Below are positions 1 to 14,100 of a stretch of 64,000 nt of DNA, piece after piece. The notes below the pieces were generated by a model. That model made no database searches. It worked only from the letters and a program-made list of their open reading frames with translations, and was not told the DNA's origin. The position numbers and the translations under genes were made by a program. Every line of letters starts with the position of its first letter. Position 1 is the stretch's first letter. Origin of the DNA: Chondrilla cf. caribensis (lineage: Eukaryota; Porifera; Demospongiae; Chondrillida; Chondrillidae); the NCBI GenBank assembly GCA_964020155.1, contig OZ026549.1, positions 1 to 64,000 on the forward strand, given 5' to 3'.

Positions 1-1708
1 CCTAACCCTAACCCTAACCCTAACCCTAACCCTAACCCTAACCCTAACCCTAACCCTAACCCTAACCCTAACCCTAACCCTAACCCTAACCCTAACCCTA
101 ACCCTAACCCTAACCCTAACCCTAACCCTAACCCTAACCCTAACCCTAACCCTAACCCTAACCCTAACCCTAACCCTAACCCTAACCCTAACCCTAACCC
201 TAACCCTAACCCTAACCCTAACCCTAACCCTAACCCTAACCCTAACCCTAACCCTAACCCTAACCCTAACCCTAACCCTAACCCTAACCCTAACCCTAAC
301 CCTAACCCTAACCCTAACCCTAACCCTAACCCTAACCCTAACCCTAACCCTAACCCTAACCCTAACCCTAACCCTAACCCTAACCCTAACCCTAACCCTA
401 ACCCTAACCCTAACCCTAACCCTAACCCTAACCCTAACCCTAACCCTAACCCTAACCCTAACCCTAACCCTAACCCTAACCCTAACCCTAACCCTAACCC
501 TAACCCTAACCCTAACCCTAACCCTAACCCTAACCCTAACCCTAACCCTAACCCTAACCCTAACCCTAACCCTAACCCTAACCCTAACCCTAACCCTAAC
601 CCTAACCCTAACCCTAACCCTAACCCTAACCCTAACCCTAACCCTAACCCTAACCCTAACCCTAACCCTAACCCTAACCCTAACCCTAACCCTAACCCTA
701 ACCCTAACCCTAACCCTAACCCTAACCCTAACCCTAACCCTAACCCTAACCCTAACCCTAACCCTAACCCTAACCCTAACCCTAACCCTAACCCTAACCC
801 TAACCCTAACCCTAACCCTAACCCTAACCCTAACCCTAACCCTAACCCTAACCCTAACCCTAACCCTAACCCTAACCCTAACCCTAACCCTAACCCTAAC
901 CCTAACCCTAACCCTAACCCTAACCCTAACCCTAACCCTAACCCTAACCCTAACCCTAACCCTAACCCTAACCCTAACCCTAACCCTAACCCTAACCCTA
1001 ACCCTAACCCTAACCCTAACCCTAACCCTAACCCTAACCCTAACCCTAACCCTAACCCTAACCCTAACCCTAACCCTAACCCTAACCCTAACCCTAACCC
1101 TAACCCTAACCCTAACCCTAACCCTAACCCTAACCCTAACCCTAACCCTAACCCTAACCCTAACCCTAACCCTAACCCTAACCCTAACCCTAACCCTAAC
1201 CCTAACCCTAACCCTAACCCTAACCCTAACCCTAACCCTAACCCTAACCCTAACCCTAACCCTAACCCTAACCCTAACCCTAACCCTAACCCTAACCCTA
1301 ACCCTAACCCTAACCCTAACCCTAACCCTAACCCTAACCCTAACCCTAACCCTAACCCTAACCCTAACCCTAACCCTAACCCTAACCCTAACCCTAACCC
1401 TAACCCTAACCCTAACCCTAACCCTAACCCTAACCCTAACCCTAACCCTAACCCTAACCCTAACCCTAACCCTAACCCTAACCCTAACCCTAACCCTAAC
1501 CCTAACCCTAACCCTAACCCTAACCCTAACCCTAACCCTAACCCTAACCCTAACCCTAACCCTAACCCTAACCCTAACCCTAACCCTAACCCTAACCCTA
1601 ACCCTAACCCTAACCCTAACCCTAACCCTAACCCTAACCCTAACCCTAACCCTAACCCTAACCCTAACCCTAACCCTAACCCTAACCCTAACCCTAACCC
1701 TAACCCTA
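1..1708. repeat. Telomere repeat (CCCTAA)n
   Basis: This is an uninterrupted array of the hexamer CCCTAA, about 284 copies with no variant seen, ending abruptly at CCCTAGATTTC. TTAGGG is the ancestral animal telomere repeat. With the C-rich strand reading 5' to 3' into the window, base 1 faces the chromosome terminus. The perfect homogeneity fits telomerase-made DNA. True length may be longer, because assemblies usually truncate such arrays. Confidence 0.99.
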
Positions 1709-1872
1709 GATTTCACAAAGATCAGCCATTTTCCCCATTAAGACATTAATTAATTAGGTCACATTTAGGTCACATGCACCCGTCATTTATAGAGCTTTCC
1801 GATGATATATAGGAAGTGGGGGTGTATAGGATAGAACCCCCTGAAACCCTAACCCTAACCCTAACTAACCCT
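1709..1872. other. Telomere-proximal spacer with short interstitial telomere patch
   Basis: About 135 bp of unique AT-rich sequence with no gene-like content is followed at about 1843-1872 by a short run of CCCTAA-type units (AACCCTAACCCTAACTAACCCT). That run abuts the first satellite monomer directly. Confidence 0.8.
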
Positions 1873-3859
1873 GGTCACCAAGGGCTACCTAGTGTCCATG
1901 CCTAACTCACCAACACAATTTCGTTAGCATTCTGATTGTCCTGAGTGCGCTATAAGCCTCGTGGTGACAAGCCCAAAAAATGTCAATTTTAGGTCTTGTC
2001 ACCACGGCCTCTCCTGTGTGCACGTGATGGCTCATAGCTCAAATCCAAATGCACAGACACACTCCTGGACCTGATAGGTACCTTCTGATAGCAAAAAGTT
2101 GCATTTTGATGTCGACCAATATTTCCTCCTATTGCCAATGTATATACTTTGAATGTAGATTCATATATAAGTGTATTATGCCTTGGGTGATCACCTAAGC
2201 AATTTGATATTTCTTTGCTGGTCACCATGGGCTACCTAGTGTCCATGCCTAACTCACCAACACAATTTGGGAAGCATTCTGATTGTCCTGAGTGCGCTAT
2301 AAGCCTCGTGGTGACAAGCCCAAAAAATGTCAATTTTTGGTCTTGTCACCACGGCCTCTCCTTTGTGCACGTGATGCATCATAGCTGAAATCCAAATGCA
2401 CAGACACACTCCTGGACCTGGTAGCTACCTTCTGATAGCAAAAAGGATGCATTTTGATGTCGACCAAAATTTCCCCCCAGTGCCACATATAATAGAATGT
2501 ATATACTTTGTATTTACATTCATATATGCGTGTAATACGCCTTGTGGTGATCACCTAAGCAATTTGAGATTTCTTTTCTGGTCACCATGGGCTACCTAGT
2601 GTCCATGCCTAACTCACCAACACAATTTCGCAAGCATTCTGATTGTCCTGAGTGCGCTATAAGCCTCGTGGTGACAAGCCCAAAAAATGTCAATTTTTGG
2701 TCTTGTCACCACGGCCTCTCCTGTATGCACGTGATGCATCATAGCTCAAATCCAAATGCACAGACACACTCCTGGTCCTGGTAGCTACCTTCTGATAGCA
2801 AAAAGTTGCATTTTGATGTCGACCAAAATTTCCCCCCAGTGCCACATATAATAGAATGTATATACTTTGTATGTACATTCATATATGCGTGTAATACGCC
2901 TTGTGGTGATCACCTAAGCAATTTGAGATTTCTTTTCTGGTCACCATGGGCTACCTAGTGTCCATGCCTAACTCACCAACACAATTTCGCAAGCATTCTG
3001 ATTGTCGTGAGTGCGCTATAAGCCTCGTGGTGACAAGCCCAAAAAATGTCAATTTTTAGTCTTGTCACCACGGCCTCTCCTGTATGCACGTGATGCATCA
3101 TAGCTGAAATCCAAATGCACAGACACACTCCTGGACCTGGTAGCTACCTTCTGATAGCAAAAAGTTGCATTTTGACATCGACTAAAATTTCCCCCTATTG
3201 CCAATGTATATACCTTGTATGTAGATTCATATATAAGTGTATTACGCCTTGTGGTGATCACCTAAGCAATTTGATATTTCTTTGCTGGTCACCAAGGGCT
3301 ACCTAGTGTCCATGCCTAACTCACTAACACAATTTGGTAAGCATTCTGATTGTCCTGAGTGCACTATAAGCCTCGTGGTGACAAGCCCAAAAAATGTCAA
3401 TTTTTGGTCTTGTCACCACGGCCTCTCCTGTGTGCACGTGATGCATCATAGCTCAAATCCAAATGCACAGAAATACTCCTGGACCTGGTAGCTACCTTCT
3501 GATAGCAAAACGTTGCATTTTGATGTCGACCAAAATTTCCCCCTATTGCCAATGTATATACCTTGTATGTAGATTCATATATAAGTGTATTACGCCTTGT
3601 GGTGATCACCTAAGCAATTTGAGATTTCTTTGCTGGTCACCATGGGCTACCTAGTGTCCATGCCTAACTCACCAACACAATTTGGGAAGCATTCTGATTG
3701 TCCTGAGTGCGCTATAAGCCTCGTGGTGACAAGCCCAAAAAATGTCAATTTTTGGTCTTGTCACCACGGCCTCTCCTGTGTGCACGTGATGCATCATAGC
3801 TCAAATCCAAATACACAGACACACTCCTGGACCTGGTAGCTACCTTCTGATAGCAAAAG
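1873..3859 (-). repeat. Subtelomeric satellite array, inverted segment
   Basis: About 5.7 head-to-tail monomers of roughly 347-360 bp lie in the opposite orientation to the main array downstream. Plus-strand units here begin CTGGTCACCAAGGGCTACC; the main array reads the reverse complement (GGTAGCCCTTGGTGACCAG). Both length classes occur: two 360-type units near 2330-2900, which contain CTATTATATGTGGCACTG, and 347-type units elsewhere. Short ORFs on both strands are a by-product of the repeat. Confidence 0.95.
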
Positions 3860-3935
3860 CCCAACCCTAAATTCGAAATTAATCCCAACCCTAACCCTAA
3901 CCCTAACCCTAATAGAATCGCTAACCCTAAAAATA
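3860..3935. repeat. Interstitial telomere-like sequence at array inversion point
   Basis: Degenerate CCCTAA units, including four consecutive perfect repeats around 3888-3912, separate the inverted satellite segment from the main-orientation array. The reverse complement of this stretch closely matches 5085-5160, including shared non-telomeric stretches (ATTTTTAGGGTTAG, then a gap, then TCTATTAGGG-like, and a terminal GGGCTTTTGCTATC join). The two elements are therefore inverted copies of one another. Confidence 0.9.
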
Positions 3936-5059
3936 AATTGTGTTGGTGAGTTAGGCATGGACACTAGGTAGCCCTTGGTGACCAGCAAAGAAATCTCAAA
4001 TTGCTTAGGTGATCACCCAAGGCGTAATACACGCATATATGAATCTACATACAAGGTATATACATTGGCAATAGGGGGAAATTTTAGTCGACGTCAAAAT
4101 GCAACTTTTTGCTATCAGAAGGTAGCTACCAGGACCAGGAGTGTGTCTGTGCATTCGGATTTCATCTATAATGCATCACGTGAACACAGGAGAGGCCGTG
4201 GTGACAAGACCAAAAATTGACATTTTTTGGGCTTGTCACCACGAGGCTTATAGCGCACTCAGGACAATCAGAATGCTTACCAAATTGTGTTGGTGAGTTA
4301 GGCATGGACACTAGGTAGCCCTTGGTGACCAGCAAAGAAATCTCAAATTGCTTAGGTGATCACCCAAGGCGTAATACACGCATATATGAATCTACATACA
4401 AGGTATATACATTGGCAATAGGGGGAAATTTTGGTCGACATCAAAATGCAACTTTTTGCTATCAGAAGGTAGCTACCAGGACCAGGAGTGTGTCTGTGCA
4501 TTTGGATTTCATCTATCATGCATCACGTGCACACAGGAGAGGCCGTGGTGACAAGACCAAAAATTGACATTTTTTTTGCTTGTCACCACGAGGCTTATAG
4601 CGCACTCAGGACAATCAGAATGCTTCCCAAATTGTGTTGGTGAGTTAGGCATGGACACTAGGTAGCCCTTGGTGACCAGCAAAGAAATCTCAAATTGCTT
4701 AGGTGATCACCCAAGGCGTAATACACTTATATATGAATCTACATACAAGGTATATACATTGGCAATAGGGGGAAATTTTAGTCGATGTCAAAATGCAACT
4801 TTTTGCTATCAGAAGGTAGCTACCAGGTCCAGGAGTGTGTCTGTGCATTTGGATTTGAGCTATGATGCATCACGTGCATACAGGAGAGGCCGTGGTGACA
4901 AGACCAAAAATTGACATTTTTTGGGCTTGTCACCACGAGGCTTATAGCGCACTCAGGACAATCAGAATGCTTACGAAATTGTGTTGGTGAGTTAGGCATG
5001 GACACTAGGTAGCCCTTGGTGACCAGCAGAGAAATGTCAAATTACTCAGGTGAACTGAA
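3936..5059 (+). repeat. Subtelomeric satellite, three monomers between the two telomere-like patches
   Basis: About 3.2 monomers of the 347-bp class lie in main orientation, bounded by the telomere-like stretches at 3860-3935 and 5060-5160. The last unit decays into non-satellite sequence near 5050 (AATTACTCAGGTGAACTG). Confidence 0.93.
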
Positions 5060-5160
5060 GAAGGGTTAGGGTTAGGTCATGTATATTTTTAGGGTTAGAG
5101 ATGCTATTAGGGTTAGGGTTAGGGGTAGGGTTAGGGTTAATTTTGAATTCAGGGTTAGGC
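5060..5160. repeat. Second interstitial telomere-like sequence (TTAGGG orientation)
   Basis: This is a mix of TTAGGG units and spacer containing GATGCTATTAGGGTTAGGG and a run of perfect or near-perfect hexamers. It is in the orientation opposite to the terminal telomere. It re-enters the satellite at exactly the same monomer phase (before TTTTGCTATC) as the inverted homologous element at 3860-3935. Confidence 0.9.
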
Positions 5161-8100
5161 TTTTGCTATCAAAAGGAAGCTACTAGGACCAGGAGTGTGT
5201 CTGTGCATTCGGATTTCAGCTATGATGCATCACGTGAACACAGGAGAGGCCGTGGTGACAAGACCAAAAATTGACAATTTTTGCGCTTGTCACCACAAGG
5301 CTTATAGCGCACTCAGGACAATCAGAATGCTTACCAAATTGTGTTGGTGAGTTAGGCATGGACACTAGGTAGCCCTTGGTGACCAGCAAAGAAATATCAA
5401 ATTGCTTAGGTGATCACCCAAGGCGTAATAAACGCATATATGAATATACATTCAAAGTATGTACATTGGCAATAGGGGGAAATTTTGGTCGACATCAAAA
5501 TGCAACTTTTTGCTATCAGAAGGTAGCTACCAGGTCCAGGAGTGTGTCTGTGCATTTGGATTTCAGCTATGATGCATCACGTGCACACAGGAGAGGCCGT
5601 GGTGACAAGACCAAAAATTGACATTTTTTGGGCTTGTCACCACGAGGCTTATAGCGCACTCAGGACAATCAGAATGCTTCCCAAATTGTGTTGGTGAGTT
5701 AGGCATGGACACTAGGTAGCCCTTGGTGACCAGCAAAGAAATCTCAAATTGCTTAGGTGATCACCCAATGCGTAATACACTTATATATGAATCTACATAC
5801 AAGGTATATACATTGGCAATAGGGGGAAATTTAGGTCGACATCAAAATGCAACTTTTTACTATCAGAAGGTAGCTACCAGGACCAGGAGTGTGTCTGTGC
5901 ATTCGGATTTCATCTATGATGCATCACGTGCACACAGGAGAGGCCGTGGTGACAAGACCAAAAATTGACATTTTTTGCGCTTGTCACCACGAGGCTTATA
6001 GCGCACTCAGGACAATCAGAATGCTTACCAAATTGTGTTGGTGAGTTAGGCATGGACATTAGGTAGCCCTTGGTGACCAGCAAAGAAATCTCAAATTGCT
6101 TAGGTGATCACCCAAGGCGTAATACACGCATATATGAATCTACATACAAGGTATATACATTGGCAATAGGGGGAAATTTTAGTCGACGTCAAAATGCAAC
6201 TTTTTGCTATCAGAAGGTAGCTACCAGGTCCAGGAGTGTGTCTGTGAATTCGGATTTGAGCTATGATGCATCACGTGCATAAAGGAGAGGCCGTGGTGAC
6301 AAGACCAAAAATTGACATTTTTTGCGCTTGTCACCACGAGGCTTATAGCGCACTCAGGACAATCAGAATGCTTCCCAAATTGTGTTGGTGAGTTAGGCAT
6401 GGACACTAGGTAGCCCTTGGTGACCAGCAAAGAAATCTCAAATTGCTTAGGTGATCACCCAAGGCGTAATACACTTATAATATATGAATCTACATACAAG
6501 GTATATACATTGGCAATAGGGGGAAATTTTAGTCGACATCAAAATGCAACTTTTTGCTATCAGAAGGTAGCTACCAGGACCAGGAGTGTGTCTGTGCATT
6601 CGGATTTCATCTATAATGCATCACGTGAACACTGGAGAGGCCGTGGTGACAAGACCAAAAATTGACATTTTTTGGGCTTGTCACCACGAGGCTTATAGCG
6701 CACTCACGACAATCAGAATGCTTCCCAAATAGTGTTGGTGAGTTAGGCATGGACACTAGGTAGCCCTTGGTGACCAGAAAAGAAATCTCAAATTGCTTAG
6801 GTGATCACCCAATGCGTAATACACTTATATATGAATCTACATACAAGGTATATACATTGGCAATAGGGGGAAATTTTGGTCGACATCAAAATGCAACTTT
6901 TTGCTATCAGAACGTAGCTACCAGGACCAGGAGTGTGTCTGTGCATTCGGATTTGAGCTATGATGCATCACGTGCACACAGGAGAGGCCGTGGTGACAAG
7001 ACCAAAAATTGACATTTTTTGGGCTTGTCACCACGAGGCTTATAGCGCACTCAGGACAATCAGAATGCTTACGAAATTGTGTTGGTGAGTTAGGCACGGA
7101 CACTAGGTAGCCCTTGGTGACCAGCAAAGAAATCTCAAATTGCTTAGGTGATCACCCAAGGCGTAATACACGCATATATGAATCTACATACAAGGTATAT
7201 ACATTGGCAATAGGGGGAAATTTTAGTCGACGTCAAAATGCAACTTTTTGCTATCAGAAGGTAGCTACCAGGACCAGGAGTGTGTCTGTGCATTCGGATT
7301 TCATCTATGATGCATCACGTGAACACTGGAGAGGCCGTGGTGACAAGACCAAAAATTGACATTTTTTGGGCTTGTCACCACGAGGCTTATAGCGCACTCA
7401 GGACAATCAGAATGCTTACGAAATTGTGTTGGTGAGTTAGGCATGGACACTAGGTAGCCCTTGGTGACCAGCAAAGAAATCTCAAATTGCTTAGGTGATC
7501 ACCCAATGCGTAATACACTTATATATGAATCTACATACAAGGTATATACATTGGTAATAGGGGGAAATTTTGGTCGACATCAAAATGCAACTTTTTGCTA
7601 TCAGAAGGTAGCTACCAGGACCAGGAGTGTGTCTGTGCATTTGGATTTCATCTATGTTGCATCACGTGCACACAGGAGAGGCCGTGGTGACAAGACCAAA
7701 AATTGACATTTTTTGGGCTTGTCACCACGAGGCTTATAGCGCACTCAGGACAATCAGAATGCTTCCCAAATTGTGTTGGTGCGTTAGGCATGGACACTAG
7801 GTAGCCCTTGGTGACCAGCAAAGAAATCTCAAATTGCTTAGGTGATCACCCAATGCGTAATACACTTATATATGAATCTACATACAAGGTATATACATTG
7901 GCAATAGGGGGAAATTTTGGTCGACATCAAAATGCAACTTTTTGCTATCAGAAGGTAGCTACCAGGTCCAGGAGTGTGTCTGTGCATTCGGATTTCATCT
8001 ATGATGCATCACGTGCACACAGGAGAGGCCGTGGTGACAAGACCAAAAATTGACATTTTTTTTGCTTGTCACCACGAGGCTTATAGCGCACTCAGGACAA

Positions 8101-11100
8101 TCAGAATGCTTCCCAAATTGTGTTGGTGAGTTAGGCATGGACACTAGGTAGCCCTTGGTGACCAGATAAGAAATCTCAAATTGCTTAGGTGATCACCACA
8201 AGGCGTAATACACTTATATATGAATCTACATACAAGGTATATACATTGGCAATTGGGGGAAATTTTAGTCGAAGTCAAAATGCAACTTTTTGCTATCAGA
8301 AGGTAGCTACCAGGACCAGGAGTGTGTCTGTGCATTCGGATTTCATCTATGATGCATCACGTGCACACAGGAGAGGCCGTGGTGACAAGACCAAAAATTG
8401 ACATTGTTTTTGCTTGTCACCACGAGGATTATAGCGCACTCAGGACAATCAGAATGCTTCCCAAATTGTGTTGGTGAGTTAGGCATGGACACTAGGTAGC
8501 CCTTGGTGACCAGCAAAGAAATCTCAAATTGCTTAGGTGATCACCCAAGGCGTAATACACTTATATATGAATCTACATACAAGGTATATACATTGGCAAT
8601 AGGGGGAAATTTTGGTCGACATCAAAATGCAACTTTTTGCTATCAGAACGTAGCTACCAGGACCAGGAGTGTGTCTGTGCATTCGGATTTCATCTATGTT
8701 GCATCACGTGCACACAGGAGAGGCCGTGGTGACAAGACCAAAAATTGACATTTTTTGGGCTTGTCACCACGAGGCTTATAGCGCACTCAGGACAATCAGA
8801 ATGCTTACCAAATTGTGTTGGTGAGTTAGGCATGGACATTAGGTAGCCCTTGGTGACCAGCAAAGAAATCTCAAATTGCTTAGGTGATCACCCAAGGCGT
8901 AATACACGCATATATGAATCTACATACAAGGTATATACATTGGCAATAGGGGGAAATTTTGGTCGACATCAAAATGCAACTTTTTGCTATCAGAAGGTAG
9001 CTACCAGGTCCAGGAGTGTGTCTGTGCATTCGGATTTCATCTATGATGCATCACGTGCACACAGGAGAGGCCGTGGTGACAAGACCAAAAATTGACATTT
9101 TTTGGGCTTGTCACCACGAGGCTTATAGCGCACTCAGGACAATCAGAATGCTTACCAAATTGGGTTGGTGAGTTAGGCATGGACACTAGGTAGCCCTTGG
9201 TGACCAGCAAAGAAATCTCAAATTGCTTAGGTGATCACCAAAGGCATAATACACTTATATATGAATCTACATACAAGGTATATACATTGGCAATAGGGGG
9301 AAATTTTGGTCGACGTCAAAATGCAACTTTTTGCTATCAGAAGGTAGCTACCAGGTCCAGGAGTGTGTCTGTGCATTCGGATTTCAGCTATGATGCATCA
9401 CGTGAACACTGGAGAGGCCGTGGTGACATGACCAAAAATTGACATTTTTTGGGCTTGTCACCACGAGGCTTATAGCGCACTCAGGACAATCAGAATGCTT
9501 ACGAAATTGTGTTGGTGAGTTAGGCATGGACACTAGGTAGCCCTTGGTGACCAGCAAAGAAATCTCAAATTGCTTAGGTGATCACCCAATGCGTAATACA
9601 CTTATATATGAATCTACATACAAGGTATATACATTGGTAATAGGGGGAAATTTTGGTCGACATCAAAATGCAACTTTTTGCTATCAGAAGGTAGCTACCA
9701 GGACCAGGAGTGTGTCTGTGCATTTGGATTTCAGCTATGATGCACCACGTGCACACAGGAGAGGCCGTGGTGACAAGACCAAAAATTGACATTTTTTGGG
9801 CTTGTCACCACGAGGCTTATAGCGCACTCAGGACAATCAGAATGCTTCCCAAATTGTGTTGGTGCGTTAGGCATGGACACTAGGTAGCCCTTGGTGACCA
9901 GCAAAGAAATCTCAAATTGCTTAGGTGATCACCCAATGCGTAATACACTTATATATGAATCTACATACAAGGTATATACATTGGCAATAGGGGGAAATTT
10001 TGGTCGACATCAAAATGCAACTTTTTGCTATCAGAAGGTAGCTACCAGGTCCAGGAGTGTGTCTGTGCATTCGGATTTCATCTATGATGCATCACGTGCA
10101 CACAGGAGAGGCCGTGGTGACAAGACCAAAAATTGACATTTTTTTTGCTTGTCACCACGAGGCTTATAGCGCACTCAGGACAATCAGAATGCTTCCCAAA
10201 TTGTGTTGGTGAGTTAGGCATGGACACTAGGTAGCCCTTGGTGACCAGAAAAGAAATCTCAAATTGCTTAGGTGATCACCCAAGGCGTAATACACGCATA
10301 TATGAATCTACATACAAGGTATATACATTGGCAATAGGGGGAAATTTTAGTCGATGTCAAAATGCAACTTTTTGCTATCAGAAGGTAGCTACCAGGTCCA
10401 GGAGTGTGTCTGTGCATTTGGATTTGAGCTATGATGCATCACGTGCACACAGGAGAGGCCGTGGTGACAAGACCAAAAATTGACATTTTTTTTGCTTGTC
10501 ACCACGAGGCTTATAGCGCACTCAGGACAATCAGAATGCTTCCCAAATTGTGTTGGTGAGTTAGGCATGGACACTAGGTAGCCCTTGGTGACCAGCAGAG
10601 AAATCTCAAATTGCTTAGGTGATCACCACAAGGCGTAATACACTTATATATGAATATACATACAAGGTATATACATTGGAAATAGGGGGAAATTTTGGTC
10701 GACATCAAAATGCAACTTTTTGCTATCAGAAGGTAGCTACCAGGTCCAGGAGTGTGTCTGTGCATTTGGATTTCAGCTATGATGCATCACGTGCATACAG
10801 GAGAGGCTGTGGTGACAAGACTAAAAATTGACATTTTTTGGGCTTGTCACCACGAGGCTTATAGCGCACTCAGGACAATCAGAATGCTTCCCAAATTGTG
10901 TTGGTGAGTTAGGCATGGACACTAGGTAGCCTTTGGTGACCAGCAAAGAAATCTCAAATTGCTTAGGTGATCACCCAAGGCGTAATACACTTATATATGA
11001 ATCTACATACAAGGTATATACATTGGCAATATGGGGAAATTTTGGTCGACATTAAAATGCATCCTTTTTCCTATCAGAAGGTAGCTACCAGGACCAGGAG

Positions 11101-14100
11101 TGTGTCTGTGCATTTGGATTTGAGCTATGATGCACCACGTGCACACAGGAGAGGCCGTGGTGACAAGACCAAAAATTGACATTTTTTGGGCTTGTCACCA
11201 CGAGGCTTATAGCGCACTCAGGACAATCAGAATGCTTCCCAAATAGTGTTGGTGAGTTAGGCATGGACACTAGGTAGCCCATGGTGACCAGCAAAGAAAT
11301 CTCAAATTGCTTAGGTGATCACCCAAGGCGTAATACACTTATATATGAATATACATACAAGGTATATACATTGGCAATATAGGGAAATTTTGGTCGACAT
11401 TAAAATGCATCCTTTTTCCTATCAGAAGGTAGCTACCAGGACCAGGAGTGTGTCTGTGCATTTGGATTTGAGCTATGATGCACCACGTGCACACAGGAGA
11501 GGCCGTGGTGACAAGACCAAAAATTGACATTTTTTGGGCTTGTCACCACGAGGCTTATAGCGCACTCAGGACAATCAGAATGCTTCCCAAATAGTGTTGG
11601 TGAGTTAGGCATGGACACTAGGTAGCCCATGGTGACTAGCAAAGAAATCTCAAATTGCTTAGGTGATCACCCAAGGCGTAATACACTTATATATGAATAT
11701 ACATACAAGGTATATACATTGGCAATAGGGGGAAATTTTGGTCGACATCAAAATGCAACTTTTTGCTATCAGAAGGTAGCTACCAGGTCCAGGAGTGTGT
11801 CTGTGCATTTGGATTTCAGCTATGATGCATCACGTGCATACAGGAGAGGCTGTGGTGACAAGACTAAAAATTGACATTTTTTGGGCTTGTCACCACGAGG
11901 CTTATAGCGCACTCACGACAATCAGAATGCTTGCGAAATTGTGTTGGTGAGTTAGGCATGGACACTAGGTAGCCCATGGTGACCAGAAAAGAAATCTCAA
12001 ATTGCTTAGGTGATCACCACAAGGCGTATTACACGCATATATGAATGTACATACAAAGTATATACATTCTATTATATGTGGCACTGGGGGGGAAATTTTG
12101 GTCGACATCAAAATGCAACTTTTTGCTATCAGAAGGTAGCTACCAGGACCAGGAGTGTGTCTGTGCATTTGGATTTGAGCTATGATGCATCACGTGCATA
12201 CAGGAGAGGCCGTGGTGACAAGACCAAAAATTGACATTTTTTGGGCTTGTCACCACGAGGCTTATAGCGCACTCAGGACAATCAGAATGCTTGCGAAATT
12301 GTGTTGGTGAGTTAGGCATGGACACTAGGTAGCCCATGGTGACCAGAAAAGAAATCTCAAATTGCTTAGGTGATCACCACAAGGCGTATTACATGCATAT
12401 ATGAATGTACATACAAAGTATATACATTCTATTATATGTGGCACTGGGGGGAAATTTTGGTCGACATCAAAATGCATCCTTTTTGCTATCAGAAGGTAGC
12501 TACCAGGTCCAGGAGTGTGTCTGTGCATTTGGATTTCAGCTATGATGCATCACGTGCACAAAGGAGAGGCCGTGGTGACAAGACCAAAAATTGACATTTT
12601 TGGGCTTGTCACCACGAGGCTTATAGCGCACTCAGGACAATCAGAATGCTTGCGAAATTGTGTTGGTGAGTTAGGCATGGATACTAGGTAGCCCTTGGTG
12701 ACCAGAAAAGAAATCTCAAATTGCTTAGGTGATCACCCAAGGCGGAATACACTTATATATGAATCTACATACAAAGTATATACATTGGCAATAGGGGGAA
12801 ATTTTGGTCGACATCAAAATGCAACTGTTTGCTATCAGAAGGTAGCTACCAGGTCCAGAAGTGTGTCTGTGTATTTGGATTTGAGCTATGATGCATCACG
12901 TGCATACAGGAGAGGCTGTGGTGACAAGACCAAAAATTGACATTTTTTGGGCTAGTCACCACGAGGCTTATAGCGCACTCAGGACAATCAGAATGCTTAC
13001 GAAATTGTGTTGGTGAGTTAGGCATGGACACTAGGTAGCCCTTTGTGACCAGAAAAGAAATCTCAAATTGCTTAGGTGATCACCACAAGGCGTATTACAT
13101 GCATATATGAATGTACATACAAAGTATATACATTCTATTATATGTGGCACTGGGGGGAAATTTTGGTCGACATCAAAATGCATCCTTTTTGCTATCAGAA
13201 GGTAGCTACCAGGTCCAGGAGTGTGTCTGTGCATTTGGATTTCAGCTATGATGCATCACGTGCACACAGGAGAGGCCGTGGTGACAAGACCAAAAATTGA
13301 CATTTTTAGGGCTTGTCACCACGAGGCTTATAGCGCACTCACGACAATCAGAATGCTTGCGAAATTGTGTTGGTGAGTTAGGCATGGACACTAGGTAGCC
13401 CTTGGTGACCAGCAAAGAAATCTCAAATTGCTTAGGTGATCACCCAATGCGTAATACACTTATACATGAATCTACATACAAAGTATATACATTGGTAATA
13501 GGGGGAAATTTTGGTCGACATTAAAATGCATCCTTTTTGCTATCAGAAGGTAGCTACCAGGTCCAGGAGTGTGTCTGTGCATTTGGATTTCATCTATGAT
13601 GCATCACGTGCACACAGGAGAGGCCGTGGTGACAAGACCAAAAATTGACATTTTTTGGGCTTGTCACCACGAGGCTTATAGCGCACTCAGGACAATCAGA
13701 ATGCTTACCAAATTGGGTTGGTGAGTTAGGCATGGACACTAGGTAGCCCTTGGTGAACAGAAAAGAAATCTCAAATTGCTTAGGTGATCACCACAAGGCG
13801 TAATACACGCATATATGAATCTACATACAAAGTATATACATTGGCAATAGGGGGAAATTTTGGTCGACATCAAAATGCATCCTTTTTGCTATCAGAAGGT
13901 AGCTACCAGGTCCAGGAGTGTGTCTGTGCATTTGGATTTCAGCTATGATGCATCACGTGTACACAGGAGAGGCCGTGGTGACAAGACCAAAAATTGACAT
14001 TTTTTGGGCTTGTCACCACGAGGCTTATAGCGCACTCAGGACAATCAGAATGCTTGCGAAATTGTGTTGGTGAGTTAGGTATGGACACTAGGTAGCCCTT

